Positions 7,152 through 16,376 of a stretch of 64,000 nucleotides of DNA are shown here, in pieces (the first letter of the stretch is position 1; each line of letters opens with the position of its first letter). The position numbers and the translations under genes were made by a program. Source of the DNA: Gaiella occulta (GTDB lineage Bacteria; Actinomycetota; Thermoleophilia; Gaiellales; Gaiellaceae); contig NZ_QQZY01000002.1 in NCBI RefSeq assembly GCF_003351045.1, positions 576,693 to 640,692 of the forward strand, read 5' to 3'. The notes under the pieces were generated by a model. The model did no database searches. It was not told the origin of the DNA and was given only the letters and a program-made list of their open reading frames with translations.

Positions 7152-8309
7152 ATGAGGAAGGGAAGACTTGGGGCAATAGGCCTCGGCACCGGGCTCGTGC
7201 TCGCCGCCGTGCTCGCGGTCGGCTTCGGGATCGCTCAGGCCGCGTCCGGGAGCGCGAAGGCGACCAGTCCCCTGCAGAAGGCCTGCGGCGGCAAGATCGT
7301 GGTGCAGACCGACTGGTTCCCGGAGCCCGAGCACGGCGCGCTGTACCAGCTCGCCGGCACGAACGGCACGCTCGATGCGAAGAGGGGTCGCTACACGGGC
7401 CAGATCGGCAAGACGGGCGTGCAGCTCGAGATCCGCTCGGGCGGGCCGTTCACCGGCTTCCAGCAGCCGATCTCGCAGCTATACCAGGATTCGAGCATCA
7501 CCATCGGCTACGTCACGACCGACGAGGCGGTGCAGCTCTCGAAGAAGCTGCCGACGGTGGCGATCGTGGCGCCGCTCGAGTTCAGCCCCCAGATCCTGAT
7601 GTGGAACCCGCAGAAGTTGAGCATCAGCCGGTTCCAGGACATCGCCAACTCCGGCGCCAAGGTGCTCGTGTTCGAGGGCGGCGTCTGGGTCGACTACCTG
7701 GTCAGCCGCGGCTGGGTGAACAAGAACCAGGTCGACACGTCCTACGACGGCTCTCCCACCCGCTTCGTCGCAAGCGACGGCGCGATCGTCCAGCAGGGGT
7801 TCGCGACGAGCGAGCCGTACCAGTATCTGCACGACATCAAGCAGTGGGGCAAGCCGGTCAAGTACCTGATGATCAAGAACTCCGGCTACGTCCCGTACCC
7901 GCAGGCCCTCGCGGCCAAGCCCGACGTCGTGAAGTCGAAGCGCGCCTGCTTCAAGCTGCTCGTGCCGCTGGTCCAGAAGGCGCAGGTCGACTTCCTGGCC
8001 AAGCCTGCCGCGGTGAACGACAAGCTCGTCCAGATCGTCGACGACATGAAGACGTTCTGGGTGCTGACGAAGGCCGGCAACGCCTGGAACGCGGACCAGC
8101 AGCGCAAGCTCGGCCTCGTCCAGAACGGGCCCAACTGCACGCTCGGCGACTTCAACATGAAGCGCACGCAGCAGCTGATCAACCTGCTCAAGCCGATCTA
8201 CACAGCCAAGGGGCTCGACACGTTCGACCCGAACCTGAAGGCCGCGCAGATCGTCACGAACGAGTTCATCAACCCGAAGATCGGGCTGAAGTCGAAGAGA
8301 TGCACGTGA
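7152..8309 (+). CDS. ABC transporter substrate-binding protein (NMT1/TauA-like)
   Basis: A 385-residue secreted solute-binding protein. It begins with a basic tip and a hydrophobic signal stretch (LGTGLVLAAVLAVGFGIAQA) with a plausible cleavage after AQA; there is no lipobox cysteine. The mature part opens with KIVVQTDWFPEPEHGALYQL, the typical start of NMT1/ThiY-type binding proteins. A strong ribosome-binding site (GGAGGAAAGGAG) precedes ATG. It supplies substrate to the 5333-6981 permease. The ligand is not evident; neighbours suggest a nitrogen-containing heterocycle or amide. Confidence 0.85.
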   Translation: MRKGRLGAIGLGTGLVLAAVLAVGFGIAQAASGSAKATSPLQKACGGKIVVQTDWFPEPEHGALYQLAGTNGTLDAKRGRYTGQIGKTGVQLEIRSGGPFTGFQQPISQLYQDSSITIGYVTTDEAVQLSKKLPTVAIVAPLEFSPQILMWNPQKLSISRFQDIANSGAKVLVFEGGVWVDYLVSRGWVNKNQVDTSYDGSPTRFVASDGAIVQQGFATSEPYQYLHDIKQWGKPVKYLMIKNSGYVPYPQALAAKPDVVKSKRACFKLLVPLVQKAQVDFLAKPAAVNDKLVQIVDDMKTFWVLTKAGNAWNADQQRKLGLVQNGPNCTLGDFNMKRTQQLINLLKPIYTAKGLDTFDPNLKAAQIVTNEFINPKIGLKSKRCT

Positions 8310-8335
8310 GGCGCTCCGCACGTCACTAACGAGGA

Positions 8336-8373
8336 GGGTGGGCCCGAGCCGAGACGGGGCCGCGGGCCCGCCC
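8336..8373 (+). terminator. Hairpin after the binding-protein gene
   Basis: GGGTGGGCCCG (8336-8346) can pair over 11 bp, with one G-U, with CGGGCCCGCCC (8363-8373), leaving a 16-nt loop. It sits 27 bp after the stop and only 10 bp before the next ATG. The T tract is weak, so it may attenuate rather than end transcription, giving extra binding-protein mRNA. Confidence 0.5.
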
Positions 8374-8383
8374 TTCCACTCGA

Positions 8384-9817
8384 ATGGCAACAACGCTCAT
8401 CCGCAACCTGGAGTTCGCACTCACGGTCGATGCGCTCGACCGCGAGTTCCGGGACGCGGCAATCGTCGTCGACGGGGAGCGGATCGTAGCGCTCGGTCCG
8501 TCGGCCGAGGTCGAGGCGACCCACCCGCCGGAGAGCGTCGACGCGGTCGTCGATGGACGCCGGCGCGGCGTCGTCCCGGGGTTCGTGGACGCGCACGTGC
8601 ACCTCTCCGAGACGCTCTCGCGCGCGGTCTTCCCCGACAACCTCGGAACGCGGGCCTGGGTGTTCCACTGGGCCAAGCCGTTCTACGCGCACGTCGGGCC
8701 GGAGGACGAGCACGTGTCCGTGCAGCTCGGCGTGGCGGAGATGCTGCGCAGCGGCACGACGTGCTTCCTCGACATGGGCTCCCAGCATGACGCCGGCATC
8801 ACCGCGCGGGCGGCAGCCGAGGTGGGCATCCGTGGCGTCGTCGGCCGGCACGCCGCCGATGTCGCGCCCGATGTCCTCCCAGCCGGCTGGACGGACGAGA
8901 TGGTCGAGCACCACTTCTTCCCGAACGCGGACGTCGCGCTCGATGTCCTCGAGCAGCAGGTGCGCGACTGGAACGGCTACGCGGACGGCCGCATCCGCTG
9001 CTGGGTGAACATCGAGGGCAAGGAGCCCTGCAGCCCGGAGCTGCACGTTGGCGCACGCGCTCTCTCCGAGCAGCTCGGCGTCGGCACGACGTACCACCTC
9101 GCCTCCTCGATCGAGGAGGCGCGCGTGTCGGAGCGCCGGCACGGCCGCTGGCCGGTGACGCGCATCGCCGAGCTCGACGGGCTCGGGCCGAACCTCGTGA
9201 TCGCGCACGGCGTCGCCGTCAAGGACGAGGAGATCCCGCTGCTCGCCCGGCACGACACGAAGATCGCCTTCTGCCCGTCGACCTCGCTCAAGCTCGCGAA
9301 GGGCGCCACCGCGATCGGCAGGTACCCTGAGATGCGCGACGCGGGCGTCACGGTCGGGCTCGGCACGGACGGCGTCGCGGCGGCGGGGAACCTCAACCTG
9401 ATGCGGCAGCTCTACCTGGCGGCCGGGCTGTTCAAGGACGCGCGCTTGGACGAGAGCCAGATCGGCGCCCGCGAGGCGCTGCGTATGGCGACGATCGACG
9501 GCGCTCGCGCCCTCGGCTGGGACGACGAGATCGGCTCGCTCGAGGCCGGCAAGCGCGCCGACTTCGTCCTCTTCGACCTCGACCACCACGAGTGGACGCC
9601 CTACGACGACCCGCTGCAGGCGCTCGTCTGGTCGGTCAGCGCGGCGAGCGTGGCGGAGACGTGGGTGGACGGCCAGCCGCTCTACCGGGACGGGCGCATC
9701 CTCACCCTCGACGAGCCCGAGTTGCGCACCGAGGCGCGCGGGCGGGGCGCGGAGATCGTCCGCCGGGCGGGGCTCGACCGCTCCTCCACCCCGGTCACGA
9801 CGACGCTCTACGACTGA
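8384..9817 (+). CDS. Amidohydrolase, TRZ/ATZ-SsnA deaminase type
   Basis: A 477-residue metal-dependent hydrolase of the amidohydrolase superfamily that would deaminate or dechlorinate a heterocycle such as an aminopyrimidine, guanine or triazine analogue. Metal ligands appear in order: DAHVHL near residue 69, the histidine of TTYHLASS, IAHGVAVKDEEIP, and the aspartate of GLGTDGVAAAGNLNLM. The N-terminal beta-sandwich and C-terminal ADFVLFDLDHHEWTPYDD block are both complete. It is followed directly by a second amidohydrolase. The substrate is inferred only from the family and from the transporter upstream. Confidence 0.85.
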   Translation: MATTLIRNLEFALTVDALDREFRDAAIVVDGERIVALGPSAEVEATHPPESVDAVVDGRRRGVVPGFVDAHVHLSETLSRAVFPDNLGTRAWVFHWAKPFYAHVGPEDEHVSVQLGVAEMLRSGTTCFLDMGSQHDAGITARAAAEVGIRGVVGRHAADVAPDVLPAGWTDEMVEHHFFPNADVALDVLEQQVRDWNGYADGRIRCWVNIEGKEPCSPELHVGARALSEQLGVGTTYHLASSIEEARVSERRHGRWPVTRIAELDGLGPNLVIAHGVAVKDEEIPLLARHDTKIAFCPSTSLKLAKGATAIGRYPEMRDAGVTVGLGTDGVAAAGNLNLMRQLYLAAGLFKDARLDESQIGAREALRMATIDGARALGWDDEIGSLEAGKRADFVLFDLDHHEWTPYDDPLQALVWSVSAASVAETWVDGQPLYRDGRILTLDEPELRTEARGRGAEIVRRAGLDRSSTPVTTTLYD

Positions 9818-9818
9818 C

Positions 9819-10973
9819 GTGGACGAGGTAGGCCCGGTTGCGCTCGCGGGCGCGGAAGGCGCGTTCACCCTCGGGCTCGAGGACGGGCGGATCGCGTCCG
9901 TCACGCCGGCGGTCGGCGCGCCGCTGCGCCTCGCCCTACCCGCGCTCGCCGACCTACATGTGCACGCCGACCGCGCCTTCGCGCGCGGCCCGCGGCCACC
10001 CCGCTCGCTCGCCGACGCAGTCGAGCTCGTGCGCGAGATCAAGCTGGCCTCGAGCGAGGACGACGTCCGTGAGCGGGCCACGCGTCTGTTCGCACGGGCG
10101 CTCGCGCATGGGACCCTGCGCATGCGCACGCACGTCGACATCGACAAGCTGATCGGCGAGCGCGGACTCGGCGGCGTCCTGGCGGCGCGGGAGGCGGTCG
10201 CAGGGAGGATCGACGTCGAGATCGTCGCCTTCGCAACGAAGTTCGCCGATCCGACGACCCCAGACGGCGAGGCGCGGCTGCGCGCGGCGGTCGGCGCCGG
10301 CGCCGACCTGCTCGGCGGCGTCCCTGCCTTGCACGCCGATCCGGTCGCGTCCGTCGAGCGCGTGCTCGACCTCGCCGCCGAGCTCGGGCTCGCCGCCGAT
10401 CTCCACGTCGACGAGGCGTCCACGCCTGAGCCCTTCGTGCTCGAAGCGCTCGCGGACGCAACGCTCGCCCGAGGCCTCGAGGGCCGCGTCACGGCGAGCC
10501 ACACCTGCGCCCTCGCGGCGGTCGACGACGCGACCGCACGCCGCACGATCGCGAAGCTGGCCGAGGCTCGGATCACCGTGATCGCGCTGCCGGCGCTCAA
10601 CCTCTTCCTGCAGGGTCGCGGGGACGCGACCCCGCGCGTGCGCGGGCTCACGCTTGTGCGCGAGCTCGCCGCCGCGGGCGTCGAGGTACGCTTCGCGAGC
10701 GACAACGTCCGCGACGTCTTCTACCCGTACGGCGACGCCGACCCGCTCGAGGCCGCCTGGCTCGCCGCGCTCTCGGCCCACGTGGACGACGAGGACGTCC
10801 TCCTTGCCGGGGTGTGCGGTGGCCGCACGCGACTCCGGGCCGGTGACGCGGCCGACGTCGTGCTGCTCGACGCGCCGTCGTTCCAAGATGCCCTCTCGAT
10901 CAGGCCCGCCGGGCGGACGGTGCTCCGCGCGGGCGCGATCGAGTCGGGGCCCGGCCAGGGAGGTCACCCATGA
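9819..10973 (+). CDS. Cytosine deaminase-like amidohydrolase
   Basis: A 384-residue relative of CodA-type deaminases, which open or deaminate pyrimidines and creatinine-like rings. It has the short lead-in and ADLHVHADRAF (first HxH near residue 46), THVDID, the DLHVDEAS ligand and glutamate, SHTCAL, and the catalytic aspartate in FASDNVRDVFYPYGDADPLE, a string very like CodA. Start is GTG 9819, one base after the previous stop. Its partners (another amidohydrolase, hydantoinase, cysteine hydrolase) would suit a creatinine- or hydantoin-type route, but this is inference. Confidence 0.8.
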   Translation: MDEVGPVALAGAEGAFTLGLEDGRIASVTPAVGAPLRLALPALADLHVHADRAFARGPRPPRSLADAVELVREIKLASSEDDVRERATRLFARALAHGTLRMRTHVDIDKLIGERGLGGVLAAREAVAGRIDVEIVAFATKFADPTTPDGEARLRAAVGAGADLLGGVPALHADPVASVERVLDLAAELGLAADLHVDEASTPEPFVLEALADATLARGLEGRVTASHTCALAAVDDATARRTIAKLAEARITVIALPALNLFLQGRGDATPRVRGLTLVRELAAAGVEVRFASDNVRDVFYPYGDADPLEAAWLAALSAHVDDEDVLLAGVCGGRTRLRAGDAADVVLLDAPSFQDALSIRPAGRTVLRAGAIESGPGQGGHP

Positions 10974-11839
10974 GCATCACCCCCGCCGTCCGCCCTGGGT
11001 GGTTCGAGCTCTTGCTCGAGGACGAGACCGATGACGGCGCCGGCCTGCCTGCCGGCTTCGCCGCCGTGTACGGCGGCGACTGGCGCCTGCCGCCCGGCGG
11101 CGAGCAGCCCTACCTCTACGTCAACTTCTGCACCGCCCGCGACGGACGCGTCTCCTTCGCCGACCCGGGGCACCTGAGCGGGGCCGACGTCTCCGGCTTC
11201 GACGAGCGCGACCGCTGGCTAATGGGTCTGCTGCGTGCGCGCGCCGACTGCGTGCTGATGGGCGACGGGACGCTGCACTCGGAGCCCGACCACCTGTGGA
11301 CGGCCGAGTTCATCTTTCCCCCGGAGGCGGCTGCGTTCGCCGCGCTCCGCGCCGCCGAGCGGCGACGGCCCGTGCCGCTACAGGTGTTCGTCTCGCTGAC
11401 GGGGCAGCTGCGCTGGGATGCGGCCGTCTTCGGCGAGGCCAAGAGCGAGGTCGTCATCGCGACCACGACGGTGGGCGTGCGCAACGTGGCCGAGCGTCCC
11501 GCTACGACCGCACAGGTCGAGGCGCTCGTCCTCGGCGAGCAGGAGGTCAACTTCGGCCGGCTCGCGCGCACGCTCGCCGAGCGGTACGGCGTCGCGACGC
11601 TTCTCTGCGAGGGCGGGCCGCGCGTATACGGCTCCGTGCTGCGGTCAGGGCTCGCCTGCGACGAGTTCCTCACGCTCTCACCCTTGGTGCTCGGCGACTC
11701 CGACGAGGGCCCGTACCGGCCGAGCCTCGTCGAGGGAGCCCGCTTCCGGCCGGGAGCGGCGCCGCAGTCGAGACTGCTCAGCATCCGCCGTGCCGGCGAC
11801 TACCTGTACCTGCGCTCCCGGTACGCCGCGCGGAGCTAG
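10970..11839 (+). CDS. RibD C-terminal domain reductase (dihydrofolate-reductase fold)
   Basis: A 289-residue protein made only of the RibD-C/DHFR-like fold, which in riboflavin synthesis reduces the ribosyl side chain of a pyrimidine with NADPH. The diagnostic region is LLCEGGPRVYGSVLRSGLAC, then DEFLTLSPLVLG, near residues 215-245; an N-terminal VNFCTARDGRVSF and a MGDGTLHSEPDHLW block match too. No deaminase domain is attached. It overlaps the amidohydrolase by 4 bp, so here it probably reduces a catabolic intermediate rather than serving riboflavin synthesis. Confidence 0.8.
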   Translation: MSITPAVRPGWFELLLEDETDDGAGLPAGFAAVYGGDWRLPPGGEQPYLYVNFCTARDGRVSFADPGHLSGADVSGFDERDRWLMGLLRARADCVLMGDGTLHSEPDHLWTAEFIFPPEAAAFAALRAAERRRPVPLQVFVSLTGQLRWDAAVFGEAKSEVVIATTTVGVRNVAERPATTAQVEALVLGEQEVNFGRLARTLAERYGVATLLCEGGPRVYGSVLRSGLACDEFLTLSPLVLGDSDEGPYRPSLVEGARFRPGAAPQSRLLSIRRAGDYLYLRSRYAARS

Positions 11840-11882
11840 TCAGGCGGCGCAGGTCAGGCCGTCGTGACCGGCAGCGACGACG

Positions 11883-13247
11883 TCATGCGCCGTACGGCGA
11901 GCGGTCGGGCCGCGTCACGCAGCGACCGCGACCCGACGCGTCCGGGTCGACCTTGCCTTCCTCGAACACGACCCGCCCGCGCGCAACGGTCAGCACGGGC
12001 CAGCCGCGCAGCCGCATGCCCTCGTAGATGCACGTGCCCTTGCCGTCGTGGACGACCTCCCGCTCCTCATCGAGGTCGACGAGGACGAGGTCGGCGTCGG
12101 CGCCGACGGTGAGCGACCCCTTGCGCGGGTAGAGCCCGAAGCGGCGCGCCGGCGTGTAGCTGTTCATCTCCACGAGCCGAGAGAGCGGCAGCCCGCGGTT
12201 GTGCACCCCCTCGTTCAGCAGTAGCGGCAGCTCCCACGGGAACGAGACGATCCCGGGCTTCTCCTTCCAGAGGTCATTGCCCTCCTTGGGGAAGAAGGGG
12301 ACGTGGTCGGAGCCGAGGCTGCGCACCGTGCCGGCGAAGATGCCGCGCCAGAGCCCTTCGATCTCGTCGCGGTCGCGCAGCGGCGGCGAGATCTTCGCGC
12401 GCATGTCGAGGTCCGGGTCGTAGCAGCTGCGCGTCAGGTAGTGAGGGCAGGTCTCGATCGTGACGTCGACGCCGCGCGCCCGCGCGGCCTCCGCCACCAC
12501 GGGCCCCTGCCCGACGGTGGTGTGGACAACGTAGAGTGGGCATCCCGTCAGCTCGGCGAGGAAGATCATGCGCTGGATCGTCTCCACCTCGCAGAACGCG
12601 GGCCGGGACTCGGTGAAGGCACCGAGGTCCTGGCGGCCCGTGGCGATCAGCTCCTGCTTCAGCCACGTGGCGATGCCGGTGTTCTCGCAGTGGACGGAGA
12701 CGACGCCACCCGGGATCTGCGCCGCGGTGCGCATCGTCGCGTACACCCAGCCGTCGGTGGCCGGGACGATCCCGATCGGGTTCTCGGCCTCGTAGCCGAA
12801 GTAGAGCTTGAACGAGCGCACCCCCGTCTCGGCCACGATCCGCTCGATCTCGTGAACATGCTCCTCGCGCTGGATGCCGAAGTGGAAGCCGAAGTCGACG
12901 TGCACGTTCTCCTCGCCGACGGCCGATCGCTCCCTATAGAACGGGATGTAGGACGGCTCCTTCGTACGGATGTAGAGGAGGATCGTCGTGATGCCGCCGC
13001 GCGCCGCCTGCGCCGTCTCGGTGCGCATGTCCTCGTCGTAGGGGTAGTTGACGCCGAGGTGGCAGTGCGGGTCGATCACGCCCGGCATGAGCACGCGGCC
13101 GTCGGCGTCGATCTCGCGCGTCCCGGCCGGGAGCGCGTCGCTCGCGCCGAGGGCGACGATCTGCTCTCCGCGCACGGCCACGCCCCCGAACGTCTCGCCC
13201 GTGTGGGTGACGATACGGGCGTTGCGAATCACCAGGTCAGCTTCCAC
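11883..13247 (-). CDS. Dihydropyrimidinase/hydantoinase-family cyclic amidohydrolase
   Basis: A 454-residue cytosolic amidohydrolase that would open a cyclic amide such as a hydantoin, dihydropyrimidine or allantoin-like ring. It shows DPHCHLG (HxH), SFKLYFGYEAE with the lysine expected to be carbamylated, VSVHCEN, VVHTT and SDHVPFFPKEG for the metal centre. Start is GTG 13247, with GAGGA five bases upstream and overlap with the preceding gene. It is the last gene of the 14-gene minus operon and converges on the RibD-C gene. Substrate specificity is not readable. Confidence 0.87.
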   Translation of the reverse strand: MEADLVIRNARIVTHTGETFGGVAVRGEQIVALGASDALPAGTREIDADGRVLMPGVIDPHCHLGVNYPYDEDMRTETAQAARGGITTILLYIRTKEPSYIPFYRERSAVGEENVHVDFGFHFGIQREEHVHEIERIVAETGVRSFKLYFGYEAENPIGIVPATDGWVYATMRTAAQIPGGVVSVHCENTGIATWLKQELIATGRQDLGAFTESRPAFCEVETIQRMIFLAELTGCPLYVVHTTVGQGPVVAEAARARGVDVTIETCPHYLTRSCYDPDLDMRAKISPPLRDRDEIEGLWRGIFAGTVRSLGSDHVPFFPKEGNDLWKEKPGIVSFPWELPLLLNEGVHNRGLPLSRLVEMNSYTPARRFGLYPRKGSLTVGADADLVLVDLDEEREVVHDGKGTCIYEGMRLRGWPVLTVARGRVVFEEGKVDPDASGRGRCVTRPDRSPYGA

Positions 13248-14133
13248 GTCGATCCTCCTCGATCGAGTCGATGATCCTCCGGATACCCGTCCACTGGCTC
13301 GCTCCGACGGTGACGGGCGCGCGGCGCCCGAGACCCCGCGCCCAGACCGCCTCGAGCCCGAGCTCTCGCGCGGCGTCGAGGTCGACCCCTCCCGGTGGCG
13401 CGGCCAGGTCGATGACGAGGGCACCGCGCGGCAGCAGCTCGAGCAGCGCACGGTCGACGACCCGTGTCGGCACGGTGGAGAAGAGCATGGCGAGCGCCGG
13501 CGCGAGCCCGGCGAGCCCCTCGAACGGCACCGCGTCGGCGCCGGCGGCGAGCGCGGCGGCTCGCTGCACGGGATCGCGCGCGACGACGGTGACGCGGGCG
13601 CCGAGCAGCACGAGCGTCCGCGCGAGGAGCGCCCCGATCGTGCCGTGCCCCACGACCGCCACGCGGGAGCCGTGCAGCGTCACCCGCGTGTGTGCGATCG
13701 CGGCGGCGAGGACGCCCTCGACGATGGCGGGACCGCGCAGAAGCATCAGCTCCTTGTCGTGCTCGTACTCGTGCAGCGTCAGGCCGACCTCGGCCGCCGC
13801 CTGGCGCAGCCCGTCGTCCGCGGTGCCGAGGATGACGTGGGCGCCGGGGGCGAGCTCGCGAAGCAGCCCGGCGGCCGGGACGATCGGGGCCGGGGCCGCA
13901 GGGGCGAACAGCGACCCGTCGGCGGCGATGCCGGGGATCGGGAAGAGCGCGTAGTGCGCTCCGCACATCGCCTCTGCCGCGGTCGCCGCGAGCGTGACAC
14001 CCTCGATCCCGTTGTCGGGCCAAGGGAAACCGTATGCCGAGACCTGCGCGCCGCCGGCGGCGGCGAGCCGCGCGATCTCCTGCTCGCGCTCGTCGCCCGC
14101 GACGACGGCGATCCGGATCCCGGCGAGACTCAC
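13237..14133 (-). CDS. Dipicolinate synthase subunit A-like dehydrogenase
   Basis: A 298-residue NAD(P)-dependent dehydrogenase-fold protein like DpaA/SpoVFA and D-2-hydroxyacid dehydrogenases. Its N-terminal Rossmann-like part begins with IRIAVVAGDEREQEIARLAA, and a second nucleotide-binding glycine motif is VAVVGHGTIGALLARTLVLLG near residue 155. The C-terminal WTGIRRIIDSIEE is conserved in the family. Sporulation is not implied: no subunit B or spore gene is near. In this operon it more likely oxidises or reduces an amino- or hydroxy-acid intermediate. Confidence 0.7.
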   Translation of the reverse strand: MSLAGIRIAVVAGDEREQEIARLAAAGGAQVSAYGFPWPDNGIEGVTLAATAAEAMCGAHYALFPIPGIAADGSLFAPAAPAPIVPAAGLLRELAPGAHVILGTADDGLRQAAAEVGLTLHEYEHDKELMLLRGPAIVEGVLAAAIAHTRVTLHGSRVAVVGHGTIGALLARTLVLLGARVTVVARDPVQRAAALAAGADAVPFEGLAGLAPALAMLFSTVPTRVVDRALLELLPRGALVIDLAAPPGGVDLDAARELGLEAVWARGLGRRAPVTVGASQWTGIRRIIDSIEEDRRGS

Positions 14134-15221
14134 GCCGTCGCCCGCACGAGCTCCAGCAGGCTGTCGCGGTCGAGCCCGGAGATGCCGAGCCGCTCCGCCG
14201 TCAGCCCCGTCGAGCGCAGGTCCTCACCACGCAGCGCCGACGCGACCTCGACGAGCGCCGTGACGTACGGCGTCTCCACGCCGCCGATCCTCGCCAGCTC
14301 GAGCATCGGCACGAGCCCGTAGCCGAAGTCCTCGCAGTAGTAGCGGTGGTCGAGCGAGTCCGGGGCTCGGATGAGGCGGTTAGCCTCGCCTCCGGCGATC
14401 GCGGTACGCACGTCGCCGCGCGCGACCGCGTCGGCGTCGTCGACGGTCCCGATCGCCAGCATCTCCTCGACGAGCGGCGGCAGCTCGTGCCCGAAAGCGG
14501 CCGCCACGGCGAGGCGCTCCCGGTCGAGGGTAGCGATCGACCTCGCGACCCCCGGCGTCATGGCGTCCACGTAGAAGCGGAACTCGCCGCCCGTCGCCTC
14601 CACCCAGGCAGCCGAGAGGATCGCGCCCGGGGTGTGCAGGACGAGGTTGACGTTCGCGAGGCTGGAGGCGATCACATCGCGGACCGGCGTCGCGGTGGGA
14701 TAGAGCGTGTGCGCCAGGGCGAGAGCATCCTCGCCGCCGGGCAGGCAGGCCGCACGGACGCAGCCCGCGGCGCCCGTGATGCGCACCGAGCCCGGGTCGG
14801 GCTTGCGGGCGACGTACGTGAGCGTGGAGAACTCGACGAGCGGCGGCGGCACGGCGCCGCGCTCCCGGAAGACCGCCGCGACGTGCAGTGCCCCGCCCGT
14901 GTGGCCAGGGTTGAGCAGGATGGGGCACGAGACGGCGGCGTCGACGAGCGCGCCGGCGACCGCCTCGTGGGCGAGCGCGGGCAGGCAGACCATGGCGACG
15001 TCCGCGCCGGCGAGTGCCCCGGCGAGCGAGTCGGCAAACACCGCCGGCCCCGCGAAGCCCTCGCCCAGCACGCCCTCGTAGCGCACCCCGCCCGCCTCGC
15101 GGAACGGCGCAATCGTGGCGTGGCGGCCGTTCCACCAGCGCAGCTCGTGGCCGGCGAGCGTCAGCTCGACGACCGCGGCCGCGCCGCCGGCCCCCGCGCC
15201 GATGACGCAGACGACCGTCAC
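14130..15221 (-). CDS. NAD/NADP opine dehydrogenase-family protein
   Basis: A 363-residue two-domain enzyme. The N-terminal Rossmann domain starts at residue 5 (VIGAGAGGAAAVVELTLAGH) and the alpha-helical C-terminal domain has LVLHTPGAILSA and a histidine region matching octopine/nopaline dehydrogenases. These enzymes reversibly join or split a 2-oxoacid and an amino acid with NAD(P)H. Start is GTG 15221 in a GTGA overlap with the preceding gene. In a catabolic operon it would release an amino acid from an N-carboxyalkyl compound. Family is clear; substrate unknown. Confidence 0.8.
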   Translation of the reverse strand: MTVVCVIGAGAGGAAAVVELTLAGHELRWWNGRHATIAPFREAGGVRYEGVLGEGFAGPAVFADSLAGALAGADVAMVCLPALAHEAVAGALVDAAVSCPILLNPGHTGGALHVAAVFRERGAVPPPLVEFSTLTYVARKPDPGSVRITGAAGCVRAACLPGGEDALALAHTLYPTATPVRDVIASSLANVNLVLHTPGAILSAAWVEATGGEFRFYVDAMTPGVARSIATLDRERLAVAAAFGHELPPLVEEMLAIGTVDDADAVARGDVRTAIAGGEANRLIRAPDSLDHRYYCEDFGYGLVPMLELARIGGVETPYVTALVEVASALRGEDLRSTGLTAERLGISGLDRDSLLELVRATA

Positions 15222-16372
15222 ACCGCGTAGCGGGCGAGCTTCTCGACGTCGACCTCGACGCCGAGGCCGGGGCCGTCGGGGACCATCACCTTGCCGTCCT
15301 CGAACCGGAACGGCGCAGCGACGACGTCGTCGAGGTAGTAGACGCCCGCGATCTCGGGGCCCGGCGCCCCAGCGGGCTTCGTCACGGGGCACACGCTCGG
15401 CAGGATCGCGAGCGGCATCGCCGCTCCGAGGTGGAGATTGGCGGCGTTGCCGATCCCCATCTCGATCGAGCCGCCGATGTCGTGGTACATGCCTAGCACG
15501 GCCGCGAACTCCGCCTGCTGGCGCGCGCGGTGGAGCCCCCCCGGCTTCGTCACGTAGCAGGAGAAGCACTCCGCGGCCCCGAGCTCGTGCAGCTCGAGGA
15601 TGTCGTGCGCCGTCCAGGCCGACTCGTCCGCCATCACTGGCACGTCGATCCGCTCGGCGACACGCGCGAGCGCCTCGACGCCCGCGAGGGGCTGCTCGCA
15701 TAGGAAGATGCCGTACTCCTCCTGCCGCTTCGTCGTCTCGACCGCCTCGGCCACTGTCCGGTAGCCCTCGTTACCGTCCACCCGGATCCGGACGGCGTCG
15801 CCGGCCGTCTCCCGTAGGCGACGCACGAGCTCGACGTCGCGCTCGGGGTCGAGGCCGGTCTTGCACTTGATCGTGCGTGCGCCCTCGGCAATCGCCTGCT
15901 CGGCCTCCGCGATGCAACGATCGATCTCCATGATCCCGAGGGAGTGGGCGACCTCGATCCCGTCGCGCAGCCGGCCGCCGAGCAGCGTCGAGACGGGCAC
16001 GCCCTGCGCCTTGCCGGCGATGTCGTAACAGGCGATGTCGACCGCCGCCTTCGCATAGGGGTTGCCCTTCACCACCTTGTCCATGCGTGCGTGGACGATG
16101 GCGATCTCGGCCGGATCGACGCCCCGTATCGCGGGCACGAGGTACGCCTCGACCATGTGCTTCACAGTCTCGGGCGTCTCGCCGTAGAAGCGCCCGTGCG
16201 CGCCGCCCCACGTGGCGATCGCCGGGGACTCGCCCCAGCCCGACAGACCCTCGTCGGTATCGAGGCGGACGATCGCGTGATGCCCGATCGGCGTCTCCAT
16301 CTTGCTCGCCCACGTGTGCTCGCGGCGCGACGGTAGCGCCACGAGGAAGACCTCACATCCCGTCACATGCAC
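15218..16372 (-). CDS. Mandelate racemase/muconate lactonizing enzyme-family protein
   Basis: A 384-residue enolase-superfamily enzyme that abstracts a proton next to a carboxylate and then racemises, cycloisomerises or dehydrates. The N-terminal capping domain covers about 125 residues. The barrel shows the acid-base lysines IKCKTGLD near residue 165, the metal ligands RVDGNEGY, CEQPL and ADESAW, and a C-terminal MGIGNAANLHLGAAM. The KxK pattern fits the muconate-lactonizing/dipeptide-epimerase branch better than mandelate racemase itself. It is co-transcribed with M24 and opine-type dehydrogenase genes. Confidence 0.85.
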   Translation of the reverse strand: MHVTGCEVFLVALPSRREHTWASKMETPIGHHAIVRLDTDEGLSGWGESPAIATWGGAHGRFYGETPETVKHMVEAYLVPAIRGVDPAEIAIVHARMDKVVKGNPYAKAAVDIACYDIAGKAQGVPVSTLLGGRLRDGIEVAHSLGIMEIDRCIAEAEQAIAEGARTIKCKTGLDPERDVELVRRLRETAGDAVRIRVDGNEGYRTVAEAVETTKRQEEYGIFLCEQPLAGVEALARVAERIDVPVMADESAWTAHDILELHELGAAECFSCYVTKPGGLHRARQQAEFAAVLGMYHDIGGSIEMGIGNAANLHLGAAMPLAILPSVCPVTKPAGAPGPEIAGVYYLDDVVAAPFRFEDGKVMVPDGPGLGVEVDVEKLARYAV

Positions 16373-16376
16373 CGCT

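Noticed and set aside
8198..10705. An 835-codon minus frame opposite the two amidohydrolases
   Set aside because: Shadow of genes with complete metal-binding motifs.
13237..14133. Dipicolinate synthase as evidence of endospore formation
   Set aside because: Only a subunit A-like fold is present; subunit B and sporulation genes are absent and the operon is catabolic.
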